Source of the DNA: Lytechinus variegatus
Lineage: Eukaryota; Echinodermata; Echinoidea; Temnopleuroida; Toxopneustidae
Direction of reading: 5' to 3'
Assembly: GCF_018143015.1 (NCBI RefSeq)
Contig: NC_054741.1
Span: forward strand, 17,913,736-17,977,735
Length of the DNA: 64,000 nt
Numbering within the stretch: the stretch's first letter is position 1; each line of letters begins with the position of its first letter. The position numbers and the translations under genes were made by a program. The notes below the pieces were generated by a model that worked only from the letters and a program-made list of their open reading frames with translations, made no database searches and was not told where the DNA came from. Of this stretch, positions 21,964 to 33,722 are shown piece by piece.

Positions 21964-24900
21964 CAGAAGAAGTAGTAGGAGTAGAAGTAGTAGTAGAAGT
22001 AGTATAACTAGTAGTATGGTAGTAATAGTAGTAATTGTAGTAGTAGTAGTAGTAGTAGTAGTAGAAGTAATATTAGTCGTAGAAGTAGTGGTAGTCGTCA
22101 TGGTAGTAGTTGTAGGGGAAGGCGGGGTAAGTTGAGCATAGGGGCAAGTTGAGCCACCAGCCCCAGGCCAATAATGAATGAGTCAGACATTGTGGTGGTG
22201 TCATGTATTGATGACCCATAGCATAACCCCTAACCCCACCACATTGTTTCCAACTTTGAAACAAAAAGTAGTTTTTTAGAGGGAAAAATATGAATTTCAG
22301 CCAAAAAAGTAAAAAAGAGTGTGAAATAGATAAGTGCTTTATAAACACACACGTCTTTAAATATAATAAAGACATGATAACAACATTATTAGTCCAGGTA
22401 TGGATCTTCATTCTTGTCATAGTCTTTTATATGATGGATGCATAATAAATGTGTGGATACAAAATTATCGCACAAAGTTCGGACTGGGGTAAGTTGAGCC
22501 AAACAGCATGGGGCAAGTTGAGCCATGGTAATCCCTATGGTAATGTATCTTTAAAAACAAACAAACCATAAAAATCGATTGAAATGCAGGCTGAAAGGAG
22601 CAAATTTACATGACTGCTCTTTTCCTTTTACAGGATGTTAGTATTTATAGAGAATTAGCAAGTGAAAAGACTTTAAACAAAAAATTGACATGCTGGTTCT
22701 CCCCCATACATTTTGTACATAGTTTTTGTGGCTCAACTTACCCCAGAAGGTGGCTCAAACTTACCCCATATATGGGGCAAGTTGAGCCATTTGACATCGT
22801 TTTTTCAAAGGTCACAATGACTTTCAGTGTGGGGATAGAAAGTTATATATAGGTGGAAAATATTTCAGAAGAATTAAATTTCAAGGCAAGGTACTTATTT
22901 CGACAAGATTATTAATCATATCAATTCTAACATGCAAAAAGCAAAAACTGTCACAACTTACCCCGCCTTCCCCTACTTATCGTTATTTAAATTTTATTTT
23001 TTTTAATAATTGTAGCAGAATCTGTCGTATCTTTTTAAAGACATCTGATAAGTGCTCCATTTAAAATTAGCTATCTATTAAAATATGGGTAGATATTTTA
23101 AAAATATCTACTCATATTTTAATAGATATTTTGTTTAATTCCCTTTTCTTTGAAATTGAAAAGTCCTCTTGGCTGCCTATAAAAGCAAGTGAATTGTGTA
23201 AATTAAACAGAATGTCACAACGTGAAATTGTTTCTGTTCTGAATATGTGAATATTTTGTGATCACATTGAGGGATAATAATTATGAGGAGTTTTCTGCAC
23301 CATACCTTTCCTCTCGCATATATATCCTTTTTCGTTGTGGCACCTTCCAGCAATCCAGCTGGTGTAATCATTCTCCATCTTCATGTTTATGTGAAAGCAT
23401 CCACTACCGAAGCTTAGATCACCAAAGTTAGAATATATCAGGGGCTCTCCACTCATCCAAGCGAGATTATCTTGGGCGCTGCCGGTAAGACGCCGCGTCA
23501 AACCGATCCAGTAGAATTGATTGAACCCGAAAATTGCTGTACGGTCTGCAGCGAAAATATTTCATTATTGATATCAATAAAAAAAACATGAGTAAGGGTC
23601 GTTTACACGTCATTATGTGGCTTGTTCGTGATATGAGATATAAATTTGTCATTTTATTTGCCGCAGGTCTCCTTTAATTGATCCGATATAGGTCTTAAGC
23701 CAGGCTGACACTTGCACGACTTTTGGCCACGATTTTGTCGTGGCAAGTCGTGCCATTTTGGGGCACGAACTGGGAGGCTCCCGCACTGTTTACGACTTGT
23801 TCACGACGAGTTCACGATTGCGTGCCCATCAGTGTCCACATTGAAACGAACTGGCACGACGAGTTTACTCATAGTTTGTGCATAGTTTACGCACTTCCCG
23901 CATTATCACGACGAGTTTGTGCAATTCGGTGTCGTGCTGAACTATTCGTGAACTCGACGTGAGCTGTTCGTGAACTATTCTGTGACAGTCGTGGCATGGC
24001 GCGCACTGCCACGCACTGGCACGCATCCTCCCGCATCGTCCCGACGAGTTCACGAACAGTTTGCGCATAGTTCACGACCCGGTCGCTAAATTTTGTCGTG
24101 ACCAAACTTTTGAGCATTTCAAAATTCTCGTCCCGACATGGCACGCAGTCACGACGTGTCACGACGTATTTACGCACACTTCACGCCAGTTCACGACTAG
24201 TTGGCGCACTGGCACGACTTGAGTCGTGCAAATGCGTGACACAAAATCGTGGATTTATTATTCATTTTCATATGCATAAAGCATAGTGGCAACATACACC
24301 TGCACGACTTTTGGCCACAATTTTGTCGTGGCAAGTCGTGCCATTTTTGGGCACGAACTGGGAGGCTCCCGCACTGTTTACGACTTGTTCACGACGAGTT
24401 CACAAATAGTTCACGAAAATACGTGCCCATTAGTGTCCACATTGACACGAACTGGCACGACGAGTTCACGTATAGTTTGTGCATAGTTTATGCACTTCCT
24501 GCATTATCACGACGAGTTTGTGCAATTCGGTGTCGTGCTGGACTGTTCGTAAACTCGACGTGAGCTGTTCGTGAACTATTCCGTGACAGTCGTGGCATGG
24601 CGCGCACTGCCACGCATCCTCCCGCATCGTCCCGACGAGTTCACGAACAGTTTGCGCATAGTTCACGACCCGGTCGCTAAATTTTGTCGTGACCAAACTT
24701 TTGAGCATTTCAAAATTCTCGTCCCGACATGGCACGCAGTCACGACGTGTCACGACGTATTTACGCACACTTCACGCCAGTTCACGACTAGTTGGCGCAC
24801 TGGCACGACTTTGACCCCTTTTAGGGTCTACACATCGCGTCTGAAAAATGGAACATAGATGATATGCATGCAATATCGTCATTGGCGGCGGAAGCAAAAA

Positions 24901-24997
24901 ATTTTAGGAGGGGACAACCAAAAAAATTTTGAAAAGCAAAAAAAAAAAAGGTTCCCAACCCAAAATTTTAGGGGGGACGTAAGAAAATAAATTGACA

Positions 24998-25034
<37 letters not shown>

Positions 25035-28000
25035 TCATCAACAAAATATTTAGGGGGGGGGGGGACCGTCCCCCCCTCCTCAAATTTAGGGGGGGACACG
25101 TCCCCCCCGTCCCCCCGCTACCGCCGCCTATGAATATCGTGATACAACGTATTTATAAATCATTATCGCTCGTCTCTCATTAAGCCATTATTAACTCACT
25201 CATGATAAGATCGGAAATAAAATCATTTTCGTCTTCTGTCTCTATATAAACAAGATGTGCTCCATCACTCTGGCAATAATCCTGGGCCTGGTCTCGATGA
25301 AGCTCGATATCACTCGCATAATAACAAGAAGAGTTAAACAAATCCAGATCGGAACAGACACTATCTGTAGATAGAGAAAAATAACATGGTAATTTATACG
25401 AAATTAATTCATTTAACATTATGATTGGTGCTTGTTATCCCGAAATTGCCAAATGAATCATACTTTGTTTAACTGTAAAAGAGGAGGAAAGGTTCAAAAC
25501 AGATAATGGGTAGGGTTTGAGTAGTGACACGCCCATAGTTACCTGTTTCTCTTCCCTCACAGAGAGCCAAATAATCACGAACGCATTTATGATCGTTCCA
25601 GTGATACCCCGATCCTCCATGTTTCAATAGAATACAGTCTGTACCAACATCATGGACGCCATTTTCGACGGAATCCCAATTGGTAAAGGTCAAAGGTGAT
25701 CCGTCCATCCAATGCCAGATCTTATTCTTATCTTCCAAGCCAATCCAATAGTTGATAGTTGTATTCTCACTGAGCGCGAGTGAACTGATGAATTCATCTT
25801 CTTCGATTGATGTGATATCGACCAATAGGGAATCGAGATTCGAACACATGATCTGAGCATCATCACGTGATTTCAGAGATGACGATTCTATGTAATAACA
25901 TGATGAGTTCCAGTGATGGAAACCAGAAGGGCACAGTCCTGAAGATTAAAATAAAAAGGATATATGATGGGAACAACAATTAGGACAAGAGAAAGGAGAA
26001 TAAAAAGGTGTTCATATTTGAAAATCATCATTCATTTTAATCAATATTTTCTAAAGATCCATTTCCATTTAGTTTGATTCATGCTCATTACACTTAAGGG
26101 TTACATGGCATAGTTTCTGTTCATTGTGGTCGACGCAATATAGCGCTCAGTTATTCGCATTGGGCCTAAGATGAAAAAGGCTCACATGTATTAGGGACTC
26201 CAGCGACCAGGTTGTTGTTGGGGACTGTGCCAGACATTTGCACGGGACGCAAATGGAATGCCCAGCAAGAAGTTGATTAAATGGAATCTCGGCTGAGGCG
26301 CAAGGATATGGTTGGGCCTACACAAACAAATAGAGCAGGGCTAGGCATGAATCCAACCCAGTACTTCTTTAAGGCAAGCACGAAAATGAAGCGGAAGATG
26401 GTTTCTGACGAAATCCGTCACAAAGAGGAGGAACGACGTACAGCTAAAGCAGTTGGCCGTGTGCAGCAGGGAGCTTGGTGTCGATGAGAGTGTGTAGAAC
26501 CAAAGTCCCTATCCTGGAAAGACATATGGAAAATGGAAACAGACACACTCAAATTTTTGTTACGAGCATCCTACGACGTTCTTCCTTCTCCTCATAACCT
26601 GAAGAAGTGGGCCAAGACTGAGATCGAGAATTGCCATAGATGTGGAAAGAAGGGTTCACTCAGACACATTCTATCAAATTGTCAGGTGTCTCTGGCAGAA
26701 GGCCTGTATACATGGAGGCAAAATGAGATCTTGAAAGAACTGAGCAATGACCTAAAGATCACTACTGAAAAAGCAAACCAGACAAAACTACTAAATGCTC
26801 ATGCGATGATCTCATTTGTGAAGGCTGGAACAAGTACTGGAGCCAACAGAAAAGCTAGACTTCACACAAGTAGGCTCCTTTGTCTCGCAAGAGATTGGCG
26901 ATTGGTCTCTGACTCCCACAAAGCCATATCAAGAATAATGGGCCGAAATGGCTGGCAGGAGGACTTCGACTGAGGATCCAGCTGTTCTGGAGGACATTTC
27001 TCTGCACAAGGTGTATTTTGATTATCTCTAGCTTGCAGGCAAACCTTAAATTCAATTGTTTACCGAGCAATGTTACCATGGCAATGACTATTGATGGACC
27101 AAATGACAAATCATATACCAATCAAAAACGTATAAGCTACTTGACACATCAATGCAAAGCTTTGTGCATTTTCACCACTTACCGGCTGAGAGTTTTGCTT
27201 TATAAGAGAAGCGCTCATCATCATCCTTCGATAATAGGCCTTCTTTTGTATTTCACCGGGCTCAAGACCATGACGTCGCGTTGTATTATAACGTTGTGAT
27301 CACTTAGGCTTGTACATAGAAAAACCTAGTAATTTTTATGCTTTCCAGAGTTACGCATTTTATTTTCTTCACTTCTAACACATAGAGAAATATCTTTTCC
27401 CGCAACCTTGTGATGAGTATATCTACAGCTTTGGACTAGTTTTTGCCGTATTTTATTTCCCACTTGTTTTGGGCAGGTTTCCAATTATATCTGCATTCAG
27501 ATATGTAACAACATTCCTGACATATCGATTTAGGACCAATAACAGCCAAACTAAAAGTAACCTAGTAAATAGTTGAATGTTTCCATCCATTGAGCACAGG
27601 AGAATTGTCAGTGACATTTTCCTCCGCAAATTGAAGAAACATAAAATTCAGGCCCCGCTAACAAGCTCGATAAAGCCTATTGTCAAAACCCTACAATTCG
27701 TGGTTGTCATCAATCTGCTCAGCTGTCAAGTTGAGAATATGCATAAAATTTACCTTTTACTATGTAGCTTATATATTTACCATTTGTCATTTACACTTCT
27801 AGGTCCATTCTGGGTCTTTAAAGCTTTCCTTTTTATTTGTGTTAACATCAACAAGGCAAAAGCGATTTTGTGTCTCGCCCACTTATGAAAATAACCAGAA
27901 ATATCGTGATTAGCGAGGGCACGCAACAGAATTGTATCGGAACTTCATTGTGAGATGACTGGGATAGAATAACATTTGTCATGAGAGCCTTGCACGTAAA

Positions 28001-30415
28001 CTTTAATGATGACCTGAAAATGACCTTTGACCTTATCATGTGACCTCCGACTGCAGCATGAAATGCAGGTCGCCTAACTACATCTACCATCCAAGTTTTG
28101 TTGAAAAGTGACATACCGTTGCGCAGATAGGTGTCATAAGAGAGTCTTGCATGTAAACTTTAACGATGACCTGAAAATGACCTTTGACCATACCATGTGA
28201 CTTCTGACTGCAGCATAACATGCAGGTCACCCAAGTCCATCTACCATTCAAGTTTGGTTGAAAAGTGACCAATGGTTGTGGAGTTGGGTGTCAAGAGAGT
28301 CTAGCATGTAAGCTTTAATGTTGACCTGAAAATGACCTTTGACCTTACCATGTGACCTACGACTGCAGCATCACATGCAGGTCCCCCGAGTCCACTTACC
28401 ATCCAAGTTTGGTTGAAAAGTGACTTAAATGTACGGTTGCGGAGTTAGGTGTCATAAGAGAGTCTTGCATGTAAACTTTAACGTTGACCTGCCTGTAAAC
28501 TTTAACGTTGACCTGAAAATGACATTTGAACTTACCATGTGACCTCCGACTGCAGCCTAACATGCAGGTCCCCCAAGTCCATCTACCATCCATGTTTGGT
28601 TCAAAAGCGACTTACGGTTGTGGAGTTATGTGTCATTGGTTTGTGACGGACGGACGACATTTGTATTCCAAAGTATCGCCTTCACCTCTGGTGGGCGAGA
28701 CAATACTAGAATTAAAACCACAAACAAGCTGACATGATGATATGTACTTACTCTTGCTTGGATTTTGATTGGTCTGTCCTGCAGAAAATGCCGAAAACAT
28801 AATCAGGATACCTCCCTGAAGAAAAGGGGAAAATCATATTTTTAATAGATAACAATAATGATGCAGAATTCGGCATGATACAGTATATTTCCATGTCTAT
28901 TTGTAATGATAATGTCGATTCTCGATTTCAATTTTTCTCATTAAGGAAGGCAAATTATATAGAATATCAAGATTCAAATTTATACACAGTTATATTTCGG
29001 TATATAGGGAAGGGGGGCTGCAACCATACATAAATTTAGTTTATTTTTAAGATTTATCACAGCACCTGTCTAGCTAAATTAGAATGAGATAACACCAGTT
29101 GGTGGACTGCACTAACCAACAAGAAAAAAAAGGAAAATATGTGTAGGCCTAAGTTTTATTTGGTTGTTTTCAAAAGAATTGCCTTCGTAGGTCAAATAGC
29201 ACACTCTTCAAACAGTCTATGGAAAAAGTGGCTTGTTTTCTATCAAAAATAATAAAATATGAATAATAAAATTAATTATAGTTACATTTATATAGCGCTT
29301 ATTAAACTTTGTTTTTAACCGCTTTGTACATTGCAATTATTATCAACCCGGTCATCGGACACTGGCATGCCCGCACACAATGTATGCACTTTCTCCACTC
29401 CCTGGGGAGCATTCCAACAAGAGTTCAAAGACTCAACTGCTAGGCAATCTACATACCGCGTACACATTTAACACCTGGGTGCAGATCGAGTGACAAAGTG
29501 TGGATTATTAATAAACGCCTTGCCAAAAGACGCTAGGCCGAACACGCAACCCTCTGATTGGAAGGCTAGAGTCAGAACCGCTACACCAAGACGCTTCCAA
29601 AATACGAATGTATATTCGTTTAAATGTCAATTTGTATTTTTTTACAATTTATTTCATTTTGAAATAGAATTTTCATCTACTAAAGTATGTAGTTAAATCT
29701 GAGAAGATTTGTTTTAGTCTTTTCTCCTTGAACAATTTAACACAATCATTTGAACATGATAAAGCATAAACTAATTTATACATGTATATTGTTAAACTTT
29801 TCATGCTTACTGCATGATCTACGTGAAATGGTAGGAAGAGTTTACATTTACAAATGTATTTATTTTATATGTAGTTTTATTTACCACGGTGTAGCATTGC
29901 CAGTGTCAAACTGCTTTCTTCATTGGCCCCGCCTTTTCAACATGACATACAATTCGTTATAATTAAATCAGTAGTAAAAAAAAATCAATAGTACATTTGG
30001 CTTAGATAGATATTAAATAACATAAATAATAAAAAAAAACAGACATATCTCTTACAATCTAAGCAATAAAACATTACATATCAAGAAAAACGAAGTCGAA
30101 CGTTGGAAAATTGATACCACTATACGAATTCATATTCAGAGAAGAAATTGATTAAAAAAGTTTGTAAATATATTGAAAAAATAATATTTTTTATGGGGCT
30201 ATAGCAACGGGATTAATTTTCTCTTTTTCAAAGCGCAAACGCTTCTAAAAAAAATAAGAATTTGAATTCATGTATCTGGTAGAAATTGTTTCCAAATCGA
30301 TGGTGATAAACATAAACTAATGATGTAAGCCCAATTTGATATATATATTAAAAAAAGAGAGCAACAAATAGGATTAAATGAATATACTTACATATGTCAT
30401 CAAAGTTACAGGCAT
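21361..30415 (-). CDS. Lectin-like gene B: secreted CTLD-CTLD-PAN protein (380 aa, six exons)
   Basis: Exons in transcript order: 30392-30415, 28752-28815, 25543-25938, 25200-25364, 23306-23545, 21361-21614. Phases and splice sites match gene A. The signal peptide reads MPVTLMTYGGILIMFSAFSA. CTLD1 keeps WIGLEDKNK, DGSPLTFTNW and WNDHKC, with ENG in the sugar-motif position. CTLD2 starts DSVCSDLDLFNSSCYY and ends SWIAGRCHNEKGYICE, without WND. The PAN domain reads RCASLCTYHQECASFAY and the linker carries RFTMKRG rather than the KKKR of A. Introns are swollen by insertions, yet every splice site is intact, so the gene is probably functional. It differs from A mainly in CTLD2 and the linker. The product is secreted or extracellular by its signal peptide; its ligand is unknown. 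Confidence 0.88.
21712..22105. repeat. (GTA)n microsatellite, intron 5 of gene B
   Basis: Interrupted GTA/GAA trinucleotide tract of nearly 400 bp at the same intron position as in genes A and C. A MITE has inserted at its upstream end (22112). Confidence 0.85.
22112..22976. mobile_element. MITE with GTAGGGGAAGGCGGGGTAAG ends, intron 5 of gene B
   Basis: Left GTAGGGGAAGGCGGGGTAAG and right CTTACCCCGCCTTCCCCTAC are perfect inverted ends of over 20 bp around an 865-bp noncoding body. Inside, GGGGTAAGTTGAGCC and GGGGCAAGTTGAGCC recur in both orientations. Introns of A and C lack it. Superfamily not certain; no clear target duplication could be read because the insertion is in a microsatellite. 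Confidence 0.85.
23697..24250. mobile_element. CACGAC-rich MITE, first copy in intron 4 of gene B
   Basis: Starts AAGCCAGGCTGACACTTGCA and consists largely of degenerate CACGAC/GTTCACGA words on both strands. The right end stops at ACAAAATCGTG, about 20 bp short of the full end seen in the copy at 33723. Spurious long ORFs arise from the repeated words. The intron of gene A (about 7175) continues where the element ends. Confidence 0.75.
24296..24810. mobile_element. CACGAC-rich MITE, second copy in intron 4 of gene B
   Basis: Nearly identical to and in the same orientation as 23697-24250, but lacking both outermost ends. The two are separated by about 45 bp that match the gene A intron (near 7180-7220). 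So this is either two insertions close together or an unequal-exchange duplicate. Confidence 0.7.
24880..25132. mobile_element. Short hAT-type element, intron 4 of gene B
   Basis: Ends CATTGGCGGCGG and CCGCCGCCTATG are inverted, and AATATCGT is duplicated on both sides (24872-24879, 25133-25140). The body has long A and G/C runs and no ORF of substance. The introns of A and C carry the unfilled site GTAATATCGTG. Confidence 0.85.
26168..27027 (+). mobile_element. LINE ORF2 C-terminal fragment, intron 2 of gene B
   Basis: The frame at 26533-26973 reads TLKFLLRASYDVLPSPHNLK, then a CCHC-type finger CHRCGKKGSLRHILSNC, and YTWRQNEILKEL, a C-terminus shared by a LINE group common in marine invertebrates. 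The preceding stretch (26281-26487) reads MESRLRRKDMVGPTQTNRAG in another frame, so at least one shift or stop lies between. Gene C has GGGCCTAACTGATAGCTTGC uninterrupted (about 44426), which marks the insertion. Confidence 0.75.
27872..28701 (+). repeat. Inverted-ended repeat with DR1-like monomers, second family
   Basis: Ends GTCTCGCCCAC and GTGGGCGAGAC are inverted. The body is about four monomers of about 160 bp, each with TGACCTTTGACC or a close variant followed by ATGTGACCTCCGACTGCAGC. It parallels the GTCTCACCTGC family (copies at 983, 20069, 34558, 57114) in ends, monomer size and core, but the rest differs. Lies in intron 2 of gene B and is absent from A and C. Confidence 0.7.
29275..29596 (-). 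mobile_element. tRNA-derived SINE with LINE-like tail, intron 1 of gene B
   Basis: On the minus strand the head reads GCGTCTTGGTGTAGCGGTTC (box A-like). The body includes GGCAAGGCGTTTATTAATC and CCAGGGAGTGGAGAAAGTGC. The 3' end reads AAGCGCTATATAAATGTAAC, much like the tail of the LINE at 2120-2536. The box B region is damaged here; the copy in gene C is better kept. Confidence 0.7.
29597..30391. other. Intron 1 of gene B, remainder
   Basis: AT-rich; matches C at 47050-47530 in part. Short ORFs only. No element boundary recognised. Confidence 0.5.
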
Positions 30416-30496
30416 CTTTCGGTTTAAATCCAATAGTTCAAAAGAAGAAAATCTGTGTAATGTCTGTCTCTGTGATTCATATAGTTACGGGTCATA

Positions 30497-30550
30497 GAAA
30501 TTTATAATTACGCAATCTTCCGGCGAAACGCGTAACAACACCCCGAGTGA
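30497..30550 (-). promoter_or_regulatory. Candidate core promoter of lectin gene B
   Basis: On the minus strand TATAAATTTC (30497-30506) is a better TATA match than in A or C (CATAAATTTC), at the same distance upstream of CACAGAGACAGACAT and the start codon. Flanking GAAGATTGCG and CGGGGTGTTG are also conserved. Confidence 0.45.
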
Positions 30551-32330
30551 ATTAAATTGAGTATGAATATCACACTTCCAGGAAAATGATGTAGGTTTAT
30601 TGATTACCAATTATATTGATGCCGTTGCTAATAAAATACTCTCCCGTCGAGGGATTTTAAACGCATATGGGCGCAAGACCTATGAATTAAACAAATAGAT
30701 ATTTGAAGGGGTCGTCATCGCAAGTTGTCAGTTCCTTAGAGCTTGTCAACACCAGCAAATCTAAGATTATCACTCTAGTCTTCTAACATGACAAAACGAT
30801 ATAATGTGTGATCTGTCTATTCATTAAAGTGTCGTGTTAATTCGGATGACTCTGATATATAGAGAAAAGCTTGAAAATTTGGGGGAAATGAGGCGTGAAC
30901 CTCGAGTGCATTTCTCGAATATTTGTCGTCTTTCCTTGATTGTGATTGGCTGCAGAGCACAGTTCCTATGGAAACTAGCGGGTGAAAACGCCCTCCAGGA
31001 CTTCCTCTGACTCCCCTCCCCCATCTAATTAGTAGGCCTATAGAGAAGGATGCGGTATATGCATAAATGATCTAATTTTTCATTGAATACCTGACCCATT
31101 TCAATTTATTATCGAATATACAATAAACTTTTTGCCATCTTGATACAAGGCCGTGAATTTATTGTACTGACGTTTCGCATTATTGGCAGATGATTAGGCA
31201 GTTATAGGTTTTCAGATGTGTGGTGCCGATTCATCAACATAAAATCATTAAAATTGTAATATCATTTATCGCGAGAGAATGTATGTGTCGAACATTGGTC
31301 TATTTATTATTACTCCACGGTAAATTCTAATAAAGTTAATGGCTTGAGTACAATCCTCATTTTTGACTTCATTTGGCGCAATGATACTGTAGTTGAAATC
31401 TTAATGTAATTTTATAAATTAATTCATTAATTGTATTATCAATTGAGTAATTCTGGTTTGAGAACAATCCCATTTGTTCTCAAACCAGAGGCAAACTTCA
31501 TTTGCCTCGTTAATACTGTAGCTAAATTCTTAATGTATATCTATGAATTGAGACATAAATTGCAAATTAATATAACTGATTAATAATGAGTTGCAATTAT
31601 GTACCAGGTTTCAAAGGGAAATTCGGAGCAATCATCGTGACATTGAAATGGGCATTTCTATAATCAGATGTGAGGAAGAAGTCCTGGAGACTTCTTAACC
31701 AATTTGTATGATAAGCATAAAGTGATTGTCATCAATGCACAAACATCAGTCATAAGTATGTGAATATATTCCAAAGGAGTCAAGCCCTATTGTAGGGTAT
31801 ATATTGCCTCTCAAATAGTCCCCCAACAAATAGGTTCATAAATTTAGAATAATTGGGGTTTATTTGCATTTAAAAAAAATATGATTAATGTTTTTATTTC
31901 ATTCTCCCCATCTCGTCTTCTCTTGCATGAATCAACTTCAAGCCTTGCCGCGACTCTGATGACCTTCATATTTCGTTTTCAAAATAAAAAACAAATTTTC
32001 ATCTTTCAAAGTTTTTCAAGTTGACGATGATTTTGCACCATTGCCATACTTCACATCACATTTGACTTGTATCATCAATGTTCGAAAGTGAATAAAATAA
32101 TGTTTTTCAAAGTAATCATGAATTACAGCAAGAAATGCAGAAGATGCGGGGGGGGGGGGTAAGTACTAAGTCTATAATGCAGACACATCAAAGTAATGTA
32201 CAAACCAACACGTTTGAAGGAAATAGATCAACAGCTAAAATTATTGCTACTATCAATAATGATTTTTTTATTGGGGGACAAAAAATATTAATTCAGCCAT
32301 CTAAAAGTATTATTGGACCTAACACCAGTG
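30551..32330. other. Conserved upstream flank of gene B
   Basis: No gene. Aligns with 12.43-13.93 kb and 47.70-49.20 kb. A perfect 16-bp inverted word pair CTCTGGTTTGAGAACA and its inverse lies at about 31453-31490, around AATGGG. A minus-strand ORF at 30824-31024 is not conserved. Confidence 0.5.
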
Positions 32331-33000
32331 TACAGATGGCTAAGTTAGTAGAGCGTCCGTCTCACAACCAGGAGGTCGGGGGTTCAAACCCCGACCGCGT
32401 CAGACCCAGTGTTTTCACTCTTCCCGAAATTCGGGAAATTTCAGGAAATTTTGACTTTTTCCAGGAGAGGTTCGGGAAATGAAAAAAATCCAGTAAATTT
32501 CAGGAAATCCGAAAATTACAATTAAACAACAATTAAACGTAGAAACTATCAATATTCAGTTACATTTAAATATTTTTTTACATCCGTACGTAGCTCAAAA
32601 TTATTCGCTCGCGCTCCGCGCTCGCACTTTGTAATTTGTTCCTATTTTTAACTCTTCACCTGCGTGAACAAAAAAATGCTAAATTCCTTGATTTTTGCCA
32701 CCTACGCCAAATTTAGGTTCGCTGTATTATTGCCTGATTTTTGTTTAAAATCACACTTGAAAATTCCAGGAAATATCTTTGAATTTCAGAAAATTTGGGA
32801 TTCAGTTTCGGGAAATTAATTTTGGAGCTGTGGAAACACTGGTCAGACCAAAAGACGTAAAGAGATGGGAGTTGCTGCTACTATGTTTGGCGTTCAACGT
32901 TTAAGGGATAGAGCCTTGTCGATCTGGCGCTGCACAGTTGCTGCCTAACACACGATCAACTGGGCAAAATGAATGTCAGGACATTTCTATTCTCAGATTT
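32330..33000 (+). mobile_element. tRNA-derived SINE, unit B copy, split by a hAT-type element
   Basis: The head begins near 32336 (TGGCTAAGTTAGTAGAGCG, then GGGGGTTCAAACCCC) and is interrupted at GTCAGACC. The body resumes at 32850 with AAAAGACGTAAAGAGATGGG. It corresponds to 13930-14150 in unit A, which has no insertion. Confidence 0.7.
32407..32841. mobile_element. Non-autonomous hAT-type element nested in a SINE
   Basis: Ends CAGTGTTTTCAC and GTGGAAACACTG, flanked by the perfect 8-bp duplication GTCAGACC (32399-32406, 32842-32849). The 435-bp body is rich in TTCAGGAAATT words and holds one CTCGCGCTCCGCGCTCGC motif. The unit A SINE is the empty site. Confidence 0.9.
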
Positions 33001-33722
33001 CTATTTCGAACAATGAAATATGGATTTTTTTTCATTTTTCAACACAACGATTATATACATGGAAAAATAAGAAACAATCATACATTAACATCAAACAAAA
33101 TGGAATTGGATAAGGAAATGAAATTATCTCGTTAGTGATCAGAAAACAGTTTTCGAGTCTCATTGCAATTATCTCGTTAGTGATCAGAAAACAGTTTTTC
33201 GGGTCTCTCTTTCAAAATTTGTATTGAATTACACTTTATTATTTCCAATTTGACCTGTTAAAGAGAATCGTTTGTGCAAATAATGGAATGGCAAATCAAA
33301 CCGGCCCTGCTGGCGAGGGCAGTAATGATGATTCGAATGTTTGTTACAGACGTATCATTAATGAGCAAACACAGTTATTGGTTAGTAGCAGGCCCAATTC
33401 AAATTCGAACATTTTTATTCAGGAGAAATCCGATATCAGCTAAGAATAGATATTCATTATTGATATAGTTAAACGAATTCATTGAATTTTGGGATCTGCT
33501 GAATTGCTGTTGAGGAAGATATGATACATACACATGTAGAAACATGACTTGATGGGGGTAATTTGTATTGATTCCTCTCAAGCGACATCAGCAATATTTG
33601 CGTAATATGGTCAATGTGCACCTTTCGAGATAATAAAGTATACAATTATGTCCTTAGACATCGTTTTATTTAGTCAGTGAAGATGACTGATATGAAGATG
33701 GTTTGAAAACGGAGTTATAAGT
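33001..33722. other. Duplicated spacer holding the unfilled site of the unit A LINE
   Basis: Matches 14150-14697 and then 19709-19860 of unit A without a break near 33558, so the LINE and Harbinger of unit A are absent here. A short internal duplication (TTATCTCGTTAGTGATCAG) occurs at about 33120-33195. No gene. Confidence 0.6.

Noticed and set aside
23723-24858. Several overlapping ORFs on both strands, partly duplicated
   Set aside because: They come from the CACGAC word array of the MITEs and match no protein. The same words read in all frames.
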